Shown: positions 17,572-25,555 of the stretch, in pieces
How positions within the stretch are numbered: position 1 is the first letter of the stretch
Layout of the letters: each line of letters starts with the position of its first letter
Source of the DNA: Sediminicola sp035798135
GTDB taxonomy: Bacteria; Bacteroidota; Bacteroidia; Flavobacteriales; Flavobacteriaceae
DNA length: 64,000 nt
Direction of reading: 5' to 3'
Assembly: GCA_035798135.1 (NCBI GenBank)
Contig: JAPFBR010000001.1
Span: forward strand, 310,001 to 374,000
Translations under genes and position numbers: made by a program
Notes under the pieces: model-generated
Databases searched by the model: none
What the model was told of the DNA's origin: nothing
What the model saw: only the letters and a program-made list of their open reading frames with translations

Positions 17572-17881
17572 CATCATCGTTATCTTCGTCCTCTTCCGCT
17601 ATTTCAACATCTGGAATTGCTTCTGGATCATTGTCGTCAAAATCCTCATAGTCATCTTCATCATAATTGGCCATGGTCTTCTCCAATTTCGCACTGATCT
17701 TTACCAAATACTTGGTATCATCAGTGGTAACCTCAACGGCCTCTATACGTTCCCCTTGTGCATTTTTAAAGGAGATAATATTCTGATCATCATACCCATC
17801 TGGATATTTATCTACCAACAACTTTAAGACCTCCGGGGTAAGCTTTTTAAAATCTACAATAACTCTCTTTAAATTGTCCAT
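17567..17881 (-). CDS. Acidic hypothetical protein
   Basis: 104 residues. The first 65 look folded (VIVDFKKLTPEVLKLLVDKYPDGYDD, then KYLVKISAKLEKTM). The last 35 are almost entirely Asp and Glu (DEDDYEDFDDNDPEAIPDVE). It follows the deoxyhypusine synthase-like gene by two bases, so it belongs to the polyamine operon. A role as a small regulator or ligand of those enzymes is possible but unsupported. Confidence 0.7.
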   Translation of the reverse strand: MDNLKRVIVDFKKLTPEVLKLLVDKYPDGYDDQNIISFKNAQGERIEAVEVTTDDTKYLVKISAKLEKTMANYDEDDYEDFDDNDPEAIPDVEIAEEDEDNDDD

Positions 17882-17883
17882 AA

Positions 17884-18861
17884 TTACATGTCTAACAGGT
17901 AAGCAAAAATTAATGGGGCAACAATGGTTGCATCACTCTCTATTATAAACTTAGGGGTATTGATATCCAATTTCCCCCAAGTGATCTTTTCATTGGGAAC
18001 CGCTCCAGAATAGGAACCATAACTTGTGGTGGAATCACTGATTTGACAGAAGTAACTCCAGAAAGGCGTGTCTGTCCGCTCCATATCCTGATAAAGCATG
18101 GGTACCACACAGATCGGGAAATCACCCGCAATACCTCCGCCTATTTGGAAAAATCCAATTCCATCTTTGGAATTATCGGTATACCAATCGGCTAAAAAAG
18201 TCATATACTCAATCCCGGATTTCATGGTTGTAGCCTTTAATTCCCCTTTTAGAACATAGGAAGCAAATATGTTCCCCATGGTACTATCTTCCCATCCTGG
18301 ACAAACAATTGGTAGGTTTTTCTCCGCCGCTGCATACATCCAAGAATCCTTCAAATCGATCTCATAATACTCTTCCAAAACACCTGAAAGCAACATTTTG
18401 TACATGTATTCATGCGGCAGATAACGCTCCCCAGCATCTTCGGCATCTTTCCAGATTTTATAAATATGTTCTTGTAAACGTCTAAAGGCCTCATGTTCCG
18501 GAATACAGGTATCCGTAACCCGGTTCAATCCCTTTTCCAAGAGATCCCATTCTTCCTGAGGCGTAAGGTCGCGGTAATTGGGAACCCTTTTGTAATGTGA
18601 ATGCGCTACCAAATTCATGATATCCTCCTCCAGGTTGGCGCCAGTACAGGAGATGATATGCACCTTGTCCTGACGAATCATTTCAGCAAAAATCTTACCC
18701 AACTCAGCGGTACTCATGGCCCCGGCCAATGACACCAACATTTTGGCCCCATTGTTCAATTGATCCTCATACCCTTTTGCGGCATCTACCAATGCAGCGG
18801 AGTTAAAGTGCAAATAATATTTTTCAATAAAATTGGAGATTGCTCCCTTAGTCTTCGTCAT
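17884..18861 (-). CDS. Deoxyhypusine synthase-like protein (probable polyamine enzyme)
   Basis: 325 residues from the ATG at 18861, overlapping the agmatinase stop by 14 bases. The deoxyhypusine synthase fold is clear: SLAGAMSTAELGKIFAEMI, VHIISCTGANLEEDIMNLV, FQIGGGIAGDFPICVVPML, and the active-site lysine motif T-W-G-K at about K297, which in human enzyme forms the imine with the aminobutyl group. Bacteria lack eIF5A, so the product is probably a free polyamine such as homospermidine. Position after arginine decarboxylase and agmatinase supports that. The exact acceptor cannot be read here. Confidence 0.85.
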   Translation of the reverse strand: MTKTKGAISNFIEKYYLHFNSAALVDAAKGYEDQLNNGAKMLVSLAGAMSTAELGKIFAEMIRQDKVHIISCTGANLEEDIMNLVAHSHYKRVPNYRDLTPQEEWDLLEKGLNRVTDTCIPEHEAFRRLQEHIYKIWKDAEDAGERYLPHEYMYKMLLSGVLEEYYEIDLKDSWMYAAAEKNLPIVCPGWEDSTMGNIFASYVLKGELKATTMKSGIEYMTFLADWYTDNSKDGIGFFQIGGGIAGDFPICVVPMLYQDMERTDTPFWSYFCQISDSTTSYGSYSGAVPNEKITWGKLDINTPKFIIESDATIVAPLIFAYLLDM

Positions 18862-19792
18862 CTTCGAATCTTGAATTATTAGTGTTTCCGATTTTGGCGT
18901 CCACATCAAAGGTATTGTCATAAGAATCCTCGATCGCTTCTTCCATAAATTTATAGCTTAACATTTTATAGTACAGTTTTGCCGCCAGAAAATCAGAGGA
19001 CTTATCCATCTTATTAGGGCAAAGCTCCATAATATCAAAACCAACTACGTTTTTCTCTTCAAAAACCTGTTTTAAAAACTCCAAGGTCTCATACCAAAGC
19101 AATCCTCCCGGTTCCGGTGTCCCTGTAGAGGGCATTATGGACGGGTCCAAGGCATCCAGATCGAAGGTAATGAATACATTATCGGTCATTTGTGCAATTA
19201 CCTTGTCCATCCAATATTCATCGTTCGCTATATCATGGGCAAAGAAGGTTTTTTCTTCATCCATAAACGATTTCTCTATGACATCCATACTGCGGATTCC
19301 CACCTGTAAAAGGTTGGTAGTCTGACTTGCTTCATGTACTGCACAAGCATGGTTGAATTTAGTGCCTTCGTAAGACTTCCTAAGGTCAGCGTGCGCATCT
19401 ATTTGTAAAACGGTCAGATTGTCAAAACACTCATTAAAGGCACGGATAGCACCTATGGAAATGGAATGCTCGCCTCCAAAAAGAGTCACAAATTTATTGC
19501 GCTTTATAAACTCCTTCGTAGTTTTATGTACGGCATTCACCACGGCTTCAGCAGAACTGTTCTCAGTAATTGCAGGTGCCAGATAGATGCCTTGTTGATA
19601 GGCTTCGGTCCCAGTTTCTATATCATACAATTCCATGTTTTCTGAAGCATTCAAAAATGCCTCGGGTCCTTTATCGGCTCCCTTGCCCCAAGTACTTGTT
19701 CCATCATATGGCACAGGTATCAAAACTACCTTTGCCTTTTCCAATTGTGCAAACTCATCTGGAATGCCAGCATAATTGTTAGTTGCGCTCAT
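18848..19792 (-). CDS. speB: Agmatinase
   Basis: 314 residues of the arginase/agmatinase fold. The dimanganese ligands are all present: H109 (FGGEHS), D132, H134 and D136 (DAHAD), and D211 and D213 (FDLDALDPS). It hydrolyses agmatine to putrescine and urea. The C-terminus carries a short acidic extension (NSRFEDDED). It overlaps arginine decarboxylase upstream by 14 bases and the deoxyhypusine synthase-like gene downstream, giving a tight polyamine operon. Confidence 0.92.
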   Translation of the reverse strand: MSATNNYAGIPDEFAQLEKAKVVLIPVPYDGTSTWGKGADKGPEAFLNASENMELYDIETGTEAYQQGIYLAPAITENSSAEAVVNAVHKTTKEFIKRNKFVTLFGGEHSISIGAIRAFNECFDNLTVLQIDAHADLRKSYEGTKFNHACAVHEASQTTNLLQVGIRSMDVIEKSFMDEEKTFFAHDIANDEYWMDKVIAQMTDNVFITFDLDALDPSIMPSTGTPEPGGLLWYETLEFLKQVFEEKNVVGFDIMELCPNKMDKSSDFLAAKLYYKMLSYKFMEEAIEDSYDNTFDVDAKIGNTNNSRFEDDED

Positions 19793-21179
19793 ATCCTAAA
19801 ATTTTAAGCAAATCCTCTGCTTTTTGTTGTTCACTAAATAATGTCGTTACCAGGTTTCCTTTTTCGTCCCTGTCTATTAATATATGTTTTGGGTGTGGTA
19901 TTAAACAATGTTGTAGTCCACCATATCCCCCAATACTCTCTTGGTATGCCCCCGTATTGAAAAATCCGATGTACAAAGGCTTTTCCCTTCTGTATTTGGG
20001 CAAATAAATAGCGTTCATATTCTGCTCACTATTGTAATAATCATCACTGTCACAGGTTAGTCCCCCAAGCAGTACACGCTCATATTCGTCCTCCCATCGG
20101 TTGATGGGCAACATGATAAACCGCTTACTGATGGCCCAAGTGTCCGGCAAGGTTGTAATAAAAGAAGAATCGATCATATTCCATTTCTCACGATCGTTCT
20201 GTTGTTTTTGGTATAAAACCTCATATATGGCTCCTCCACTTTCTCCAACGGTAAAACTTCCAAATTCTGTAAAAATATGGGGCACGGGCACCTCAGCCTC
20301 CTGACAGGTGATGTTGATCTGGTTTACAATCTCATTGATCATATATTCATAATCATAATCAAACGCCAAGGAGTTTTTTATTGGAAACCCACCACCAATA
20401 TTCAAGCTATCCAGCGAAGGACAGATTTTCTTTAATCGAACATAGACCTTCAAACATTTGACAAGTTCATTCCAGTAATAAGCATTATCGCGAATTCCTG
20501 TATTGATAAAGAAATGAAGCATTTTAAGTTCCACCCTGTCATTGTTCTTAATCTGGTCCTCATAAAAAGGAACAATGTTCTTATATCCTATTCCCAAACG
20601 GGAAGTATAAAATTCAAATTTTGGTTCCTCTTCGGAAGCAATACGGATTCCTACTTTGAAATCTCCTTTTATCTCATCTGACAACAGGTCTATTTCCTCA
20701 TAGTTATCTATAATCGGAATACAGTTCTGATGTCCTTCATTGATCAACCTGCCAATATTGGTAATGTACTGATCCCTTTTAAAGCCATTGCAGATCACAT
20801 AGGTATCGTCCTTGATTTTACCCGTTCTCTTTAATTTCTCCACAATATTGATGTCAAAGGCAGAGGACGTTTCTATATGAATATCGTTCTTTAGCGCTTC
20901 GTTCAATACGGGCTCAAAATGGGAACTCTTGGTACAATAACAATAATGGTACTTCCCTTTATAATTATTCTTTTCGATGGCCGCTTCAAACCACTTGTTC
21001 GCCCTATTGATATTATCTGATATCTTAGGCAGATATGTAAATTTTAATGGGCTCCCATATTTTTCAACCAGCTCCAATAGGGGAATTCCATGAAATTGAA
21101 GGCTCTCTCCATCTAGGTTAAATTCCTCTTGGGGGAAATAATAACTTTGGTGGATAAGATCAATATATTTAATGTTCAT
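19779..21179 (-). CDS. speA: Biosynthetic arginine decarboxylase (alanine-racemase fold)
   Basis: 466 residues. It is a PLP-dependent group of the alanine racemase fold: the PLP lysine is K84 in YHYCYCTKSSH, followed by IHIETSSAFDINIVEKL, the glycine-rich phosphate loop SLNIGGGFP near residue 260, and the second-domain cysteine region LLGGLTCDSDDYYN. It converts arginine to agmatine, the substrate of the overlapping agmatinase gene. The length is shorter than the 630-residue SpeA of E. coli and is typical of Bacteroidota. A palindromic leader precedes it. Confidence 0.88.
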   Translation of the reverse strand: MNIKYIDLIHQSYYFPQEEFNLDGESLQFHGIPLLELVEKYGSPLKFTYLPKISDNINRANKWFEAAIEKNNYKGKYHYCYCTKSSHFEPVLNEALKNDIHIETSSAFDINIVEKLKRTGKIKDDTYVICNGFKRDQYITNIGRLINEGHQNCIPIIDNYEEIDLLSDEIKGDFKVGIRIASEEEPKFEFYTSRLGIGYKNIVPFYEDQIKNNDRVELKMLHFFINTGIRDNAYYWNELVKCLKVYVRLKKICPSLDSLNIGGGFPIKNSLAFDYDYEYMINEIVNQINITCQEAEVPVPHIFTEFGSFTVGESGGAIYEVLYQKQQNDREKWNMIDSSFITTLPDTWAISKRFIMLPINRWEDEYERVLLGGLTCDSDDYYNSEQNMNAIYLPKYRREKPLYIGFFNTGAYQESIGGYGGLQHCLIPHPKHILIDRDEKGNLVTTLFSEQQKAEDLLKILGYERN

Positions 21180-21591
21180 TAAAATGGTTTTTTTATAAAC
21201 TTAAAAAAAAATGAAGTGTTATGGTAAAAAAGATAGATTCTTATTTATTAATTTTAATTCCAATAGGAAGTTTACCATCAAAATTTGATGGAATAAAGAT
21301 AGTTGGACCAACCCAAAACTATCGAGGACATAACGGAAGTCATACTTAAAATTCGGCTGCCCATATCATAGGCATTCAATGGAAAAATCTTCCTAATCTC
21401 CAATGGTCCGAACATATAAAAACGTCTCATAACATGTAGCAAAATGCTGAGACAAATGAAAACAAAAAAAATGAAAAAACAAGGGATTTAAAAAAATTTA
21501 CCCAAAATGTAAAAATACCACACAAAAAGTAGTCTGTTTAGCTGTAAATTATACTTATTGTGTTGTCTATCTGGAACTAAAAATTAGAATT
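21180..21591. other. Gene-free promoter region between speA and next gene
   Basis: 412 bases, very AT-rich, with no open frame that I trust. It contains a minus-strand -7 box (TAGTTTTG, plus-strand 21314-21321) for the arginine decarboxylase operon and a palindrome at 21275-21291. Nothing else recognised. Confidence 0.6.
21275..21291 (-). promoter_or_regulatory. 17-bp palindrome in the arginine decarboxylase leader
   Basis: CCATCAAA-A-TTTGATGG, exact 8-bp arms about one base. It lies 23 bases downstream of the minus-strand -7 box at 21314-21321 and about 95 bases before the speA start, so it is inside the predicted 5' leader. It could be an operator or a small hairpin. Confidence 0.45.
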
Positions 21592-22338
21592 ATGAAAACT
21601 AAAGCCTATACTATGAATCCAAAAAAGCTGTTACCCTATATTATATTTGTGGTGTTATTCTCTTTCCTTAACATAGCAAATGCCCAAATACCTCCCAATG
21701 CCTATACTTTTGAATCAATAAAAGATGGCACAACCGTTACACATCTGTTTTTAATAAACAAAGATTACTTGGTCCATACGATATATTCAAAGACCCCTGC
21801 CAACTTTATAAAAACTATCGGCGGCTTTTATGAATTAAAAACTGATCGCATTATTTTGAACTTGGAATTCAACTCCGAATTTAAAAAAGACAGTATAACC
21901 AGGATTAACATTCCTTATACCTTAAAAAATGAACAACTTTCCCTTGGGTTTGAGGGAAGCCAGAATAAAATGAATACAGCTCCAATAGTACAACAGGATT
22001 TGGATGGGAAATGGCTGATGGCCGGTAGGGTCACTGCGGAAGGCGAAAATAGAAGGGATACTACCCGCCCCCGAAAGACCATGAAGTTCCTCCTGAACGG
22101 ATATTTCCAATGGATTGCCTTCAATACAGAAACTATGGATTTCTTTGGCACCGGAGGTGGAGCTTTTACTTCAAAAGACGGCACCTATAGTGAGCACATT
22201 CAGTTTTTTTCCAGGGATAACACTAGGGCGGGAGCTACCTTGGAATTTACCTATGATAAAAAAGATGGCGACTGGCACCATATGGGAAAAAGCAGCAAGG
22301 GGGAACCCTTGCATGAAATTTGGTCCCCAAGAGAATAA
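21592..22338 (+). CDS. Secreted lipocalin-like hypothetical protein
   Basis: 248 residues. Either the ATG at 21592 or the one at 21613 leads into a signal peptide (LLPYIIFVVLFSFLNIANAQ). The mature part is beta-rich: FIKTIGGFYELKTDRIILNLEF, then LDGKWLMAGRV, FLLNGYFQWIAFNTE, TGGGAFTSKDGTYSEHIQFF and an end in GEPLHEIWSPRE. That resembles membrane or secreted proteins of Bacteroidota with a lipocalin-like barrel, common next to unrelated genes. Function unknown. Confidence 0.72.
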   Translation: MKTKAYTMNPKKLLPYIIFVVLFSFLNIANAQIPPNAYTFESIKDGTTVTHLFLINKDYLVHTIYSKTPANFIKTIGGFYELKTDRIILNLEFNSEFKKDSITRINIPYTLKNEQLSLGFEGSQNKMNTAPIVQQDLDGKWLMAGRVTAEGENRRDTTRPRKTMKFLLNGYFQWIAFNTETMDFFGTGGGAFTSKDGTYSEHIQFFSRDNTRAGATLEFTYDKKDGDWHHMGKSSKGEPLHEIWSPRE

Positions 22339-22342
22339 TCCT

Positions 22343-23251
22343 TTAGTGCCTCCAGCCCTTTAGCACCCTAAAACTATGTAATACTTGGGGGAAAATGGCA
22401 TCCATGGATTCTTTGGCGCCATTGGTAGATCCGGGCAAGGCCAACACCAAAGTACTCCCAATGGTGCCCGCTACACTGCGGGACAACATGGCATACGGCA
22501 TTCTATCCTGTCCATAACTTCTAATAGCCTCTTCTATTCCCGGTATGCGTCTATCCAACATTGGAATCAAAGCCTCGGGGGTAACATCCCTTTCCGAAAG
22601 TCCCGTTCCCCCACAACAAATGATTACATCCACACCTTCGGCAACAAATTCCTTGGCCTGCTGCTGGATCTCTTTCTCTTCATCCGGAATGATCATATAT
22701 TTGGAGACTGAATAATCCAAGGCTTTCAATTTGTCAATAATGGCCTTTCCTGCCTTATCCTCTTTCTCCCCTTTCGCAATGGTATCAGAGCAAACAATAA
22801 CTGCAAAAGTCAACGGCTCTTTAAAATTGTCCTTGTAGTCCGACTTACCGCCCTTTTTTTGAAGTAATTTAATATGATGGATTTCCACACCTTTATCTAT
22901 AGGTTTTAGCATGTCGTACATGTTCAATGCAACAATGCTTGCCCCGTGCATGGCCTCTACTTCTACCCCTGTTTTGTAAATGGTCTTCACGGTCACCAAA
23001 ATGGTGATCTCCAAACCGTTGATCTCATAATCGATCCCGGTATATTCTATTGGCATGGGATGACAGTCCGGCAAAAGATCGGAGGTTTTTTTAACCCCTA
23101 AAAGCCCTACGGCCTTACTGGCCGAAAACACATCCCCTTTGGGAACCTTGTTTTCCTTTATGGCTTTTATAGTATCCTCAGAACTCACCTTAACAACTGC
23201 TTGGGCCGTCGCTATTCTCAGAGTATTATTTTTATGTGTTATGTCTACCAT
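22343..23251 (-). CDS. moaCB: Bifunctional molybdenum cofactor protein MoaC/MoaB
   Basis: 302 residues. Residues 1-150 are MoaC (cyclic pyranopterin monophosphate synthase): KAVGLLGVKKTSDLLPDCHPMPI and the H-G-A motif in VEAMHGASIVALNMYDM. Residues 155-302 are MoaB/MogA-like: VIVCSDTIAKGEKEDKAG, VIICCGGTGLSERDVTPEAL and LPGSTNGAKESMDAI. Fusing the two is usual in Bacteroidota. It is the last gene of the leftward nitrate-assimilation operon, two bases after moaE, and supplies cofactor to nitrate reductase. Confidence 0.93.
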   Translation of the reverse strand: MVDITHKNNTLRIATAQAVVKVSSEDTIKAIKENKVPKGDVFSASKAVGLLGVKKTSDLLPDCHPMPIEYTGIDYEINGLEITILVTVKTIYKTGVEVEAMHGASIVALNMYDMLKPIDKGVEIHHIKLLQKKGGKSDYKDNFKEPLTFAVIVCSDTIAKGEKEDKAGKAIIDKLKALDYSVSKYMIIPDEEKEIQQQAKEFVAEGVDVIICCGGTGLSERDVTPEALIPMLDRRIPGIEEAIRSYGQDRMPYAMLSRSVAGTIGSTLVLALPGSTNGAKESMDAIFPQVLHSFRVLKGWRH

Positions 23252-23253
23252 TC

Positions 23254-23697
23254 CTAACTATTCACTTTCCATTGGTAACTCTCATCTTCAAAAAGCTCTT
23301 TTCCAAAAATGGGCACCTGTACTTTTATTTCCTCTACAATATGTTCCAAGGCCACAAAAACTTCTTTTCTATGTGGAGAGGAAACGAATACGAATAGACA
23401 TAATTCCCCCGCTTTTACGGTCCCCAAACTGTGATAAATATGCATACAGTTAAGGTTGAACTTTTCAAAGGCTTTCTCCCGTATCTCGTGGAATTTCTTG
23501 TTTGCCATTTCCTCATATGCTGTGTATTCTATCCCGGCCACCGTTTTTCCCTCAATGACATCGGCCCTGACCTGACCCAAAAAAATATCATGGGCGCCTA
23601 TGGTAGTTTTGGATTGGTGCTTGGCTATGGATTCCCCAATAAATTGAGGGGAAATAGCTCCTTGTACAAACACGTTTTTTGCTTTTTTCTGTTCCAT
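23254..23697 (-). CDS. moaE: Molybdopterin synthase catalytic subunit MoaE
   Basis: 147 residues. MoaE is identified by GAHDIFLGQVRADVIEGKTVAGIEYTAYEEMANK, HSLGTVKAGELCLFVFVSSPHRKEVF and the catalytic lysine region KVQVPIFGKELFED. It inserts the dithiolene sulfurs into precursor Z with MoaD, which I do not find in the window. It sits between moeA and moaCB in the operon. Confidence 0.92.
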   Translation of the reverse strand: MEQKKAKNVFVQGAISPQFIGESIAKHQSKTTIGAHDIFLGQVRADVIEGKTVAGIEYTAYEEMANKKFHEIREKAFEKFNLNCMHIYHSLGTVKAGELCLFVFVSSPHRKEVFVALEHIVEEIKVQVPIFGKELFEDESYQWKVNS

Positions 23698-23768
23698 TAC
23701 ATTCTTTCTATTGATTCAAAAAAGTTCTTAAAGATACTTAGAATCGACTATTTTATCACGCTATGAAA

Positions 23769-24947
23769 TTAATTAGGCAATACCAATACCTCAGCCATAC
23801 CACCTTTAGGGATTGTTGCCACAGATTCTGGCACAAATACTAAAGCGTTGGCATGGGAATAGGTGTGCAACATTGCCGAGCTCTGTCCTTCCAAAATTTC
23901 CACTTCCCTATTTTTAAGAATCCTAGCTTTTAGAAATAAGGCCCTGCCCAAAGTATTATCAATTGATTTGGTTACAACTAGCTGCCTTCGTTCCAATCCG
24001 CTTCCCGATTGTCCCATTAATATTTGGAGGGTGGGGTATACATACAGATAAAAACAGGTCAGTGCAGCTGCCGGATTCCCAGGTAGTGCTAGCACAATTT
24101 TATTGCCCCGTTTTCCAAATAAGAGGGGTTTACCTGGCTTTTGTCTTACCTTATAAAATAAAGGTTCCACGTCCAATACCTTTAAGGCTTTATAGACATA
24201 GTCATGATCTCCCACTGAAATGCCCCCATTAACAAGAACCATATCATTTTCTAGAAAGGCTTTTGTAAGCACCTCACAGGTAGCCATAAAATTATCGGCT
24301 ACTTGATAAGTGGTACACATATCTACTCCAAACTCTTCTATAGCAGCCCGTAGCATTTTGGAATTGCCCTCATAAATTTGACCTGGCTTCAACTCCTCTC
24401 CTCCTTCCACCAGCTCATTACCGGTGATTACGATCCCAATTCTAGGTTTGTCAAAAACAACAACCTCCTCAATGCCCATTCCTGCCAAAAATCCAATCGC
24501 CGGGGGCGTAAGTTTGGTCCCTTTAGGCAATGCCAGAGCTCCTTTGGAAATTTGCTCACCACCTGGCCTAATATTGCTTCCTGTTACTGCTTCGTCCGCT
24601 AGAGTGAGCCTATCTCCAAGCCTTATTGCTTTTTCTTGCATAACAACGGCATTGGCCGTCATTGGCACCATGGCACCGGTAAATATCCGCACTGCCTCCC
24701 CAGCCTTTAATGCAACCTCTTTTCCGTCCCCAGCTGCAACTTCCCCAATGATGGTATATTCCTTCTCAGAATGGATGCTGATTGCATATCCATCCATGGC
24801 CGATTGGTCAAAAGGAGGTAGATCTAAAGGAGCATGAACATCTTGTGCCATGACCATACCCTTTGTACGTGACAAGGGAAGGGTAACACATTGCAACATG
24901 GGCGTGTGTTTGGCAATTATCTGAAGCGCTTCTTCAACCGAGACCAT
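23769..24947 (-). CDS. moeA: Molybdopterin molybdenumtransferase MoeA
   Basis: 392 residues of the MoeA family: LPLSRTKGMVMAQDVHAPLDLPPFDQSAMDGYAI at the N-terminus, AVRIFTGAMVPMTANAVVMQE, VGIVITGNELVEGG-type segment (IGIVITGNELVEGGEEL), MVLVNGGISVGDHDYV and VLALPGNPAAALTCFYLY. It ligates molybdenum to adenylated molybdopterin. It overlaps the siroheme gene upstream by 31 bases, so translation is coupled in the operon. Confidence 0.93.
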   Translation of the reverse strand: MVSVEEALQIIAKHTPMLQCVTLPLSRTKGMVMAQDVHAPLDLPPFDQSAMDGYAISIHSEKEYTIIGEVAAGDGKEVALKAGEAVRIFTGAMVPMTANAVVMQEKAIRLGDRLTLADEAVTGSNIRPGGEQISKGALALPKGTKLTPPAIGFLAGMGIEEVVVFDKPRIGIVITGNELVEGGEELKPGQIYEGNSKMLRAAIEEFGVDMCTTYQVADNFMATCEVLTKAFLENDMVLVNGGISVGDHDYVYKALKVLDVEPLFYKVRQKPGKPLLFGKRGNKIVLALPGNPAAALTCFYLYVYPTLQILMGQSGSGLERRQLVVTKSIDNTLGRALFLKARILKNREVEILEGQSSAMLHTYSHANALVFVPESVATIPKGGMAEVLVLPN

Positions 24948-25555
24948 ACAGTTTCATTTTTAATGGGTTCGTTGTCGCCCTTTTTACCGACGAGACCTTT
25001 GGTAAACTCATTTAAGGTTTCCACTTTTTCTTCAAAATCCCCTTTAATGGTCTTTCTATACTCATTTAAGTTCTGAACAAGATCATCTATATTTTCAGGG
25101 ATAACATCTTCAAAGAATTGACGTAATCTTTTGGCGGTGGTTGGGGATTTCCCATTGGTGGATATCGCTACTTTTACATTCCCTTTCGTAACGATACCAC
25201 CCATATAAAAATCACAAAACGGGGGGTTATCGGCAACATTCACTAGAATGGTACGCGCTCTACAATCATGATATACCTGTTTGTTTACCGCCACCTTATC
25301 CGTAGTGGCCACTACTATATGCTTGCCTTCCAAATATTTTTCATGGTAGGCATCATAGGTGATCTTTACATTATGTTTCTTCGCTAAGGCCAAGGTATCC
25401 TCCAAAAACTCAAGGGAGACCATTTCCACCTGGGCATTTGGACTTGATTTCAACAAAAAGGTCAATTTCTCCAATCCTACATTGCCCCCTCCCACAATAA
25501 GTACATTCAATTGTGAGACTTTTAAAAATACCGGGTATAATTCATTTCGCTCCAT
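24917..25555 (-). CDS. Precorrin-2 dehydrogenase / siroheme synthase domain
   Basis: 212 residues, corresponding to the N-terminal part of CysG (Met8-like). NAD-binding VLIVGGGNVGLEKLTFLL, then VVATTDKVAVNKQVYHDC, NVADNPPFCDFYMGGIVTKG and VAISTNGKSPTTAKRLRQFFE. It oxidises precorrin-2 to sirohydrochlorin and probably chelates iron. The methyltransferase half of CysG is supplied by the separate cobA gene at 31186, so the pathway is split across the island. Siroheme is the cofactor of NirB. It overlaps the sensor kinase by 14 bases. Confidence 0.9.
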   Translation of the reverse strand: MERNELYPVFLKVSQLNVLIVGGGNVGLEKLTFLLKSSPNAQVEMVSLEFLEDTLALAKKHNVKITYDAYHEKYLEGKHIVVATTDKVAVNKQVYHDCRARTILVNVADNPPFCDFYMGGIVTKGNVKVAISTNGKSPTTAKRLRQFFEDVIPENIDDLVQNLNEYRKTIKGDFEEKVETLNEFTKGLVGKKGDNEPIKNETVWSRLKKRFR

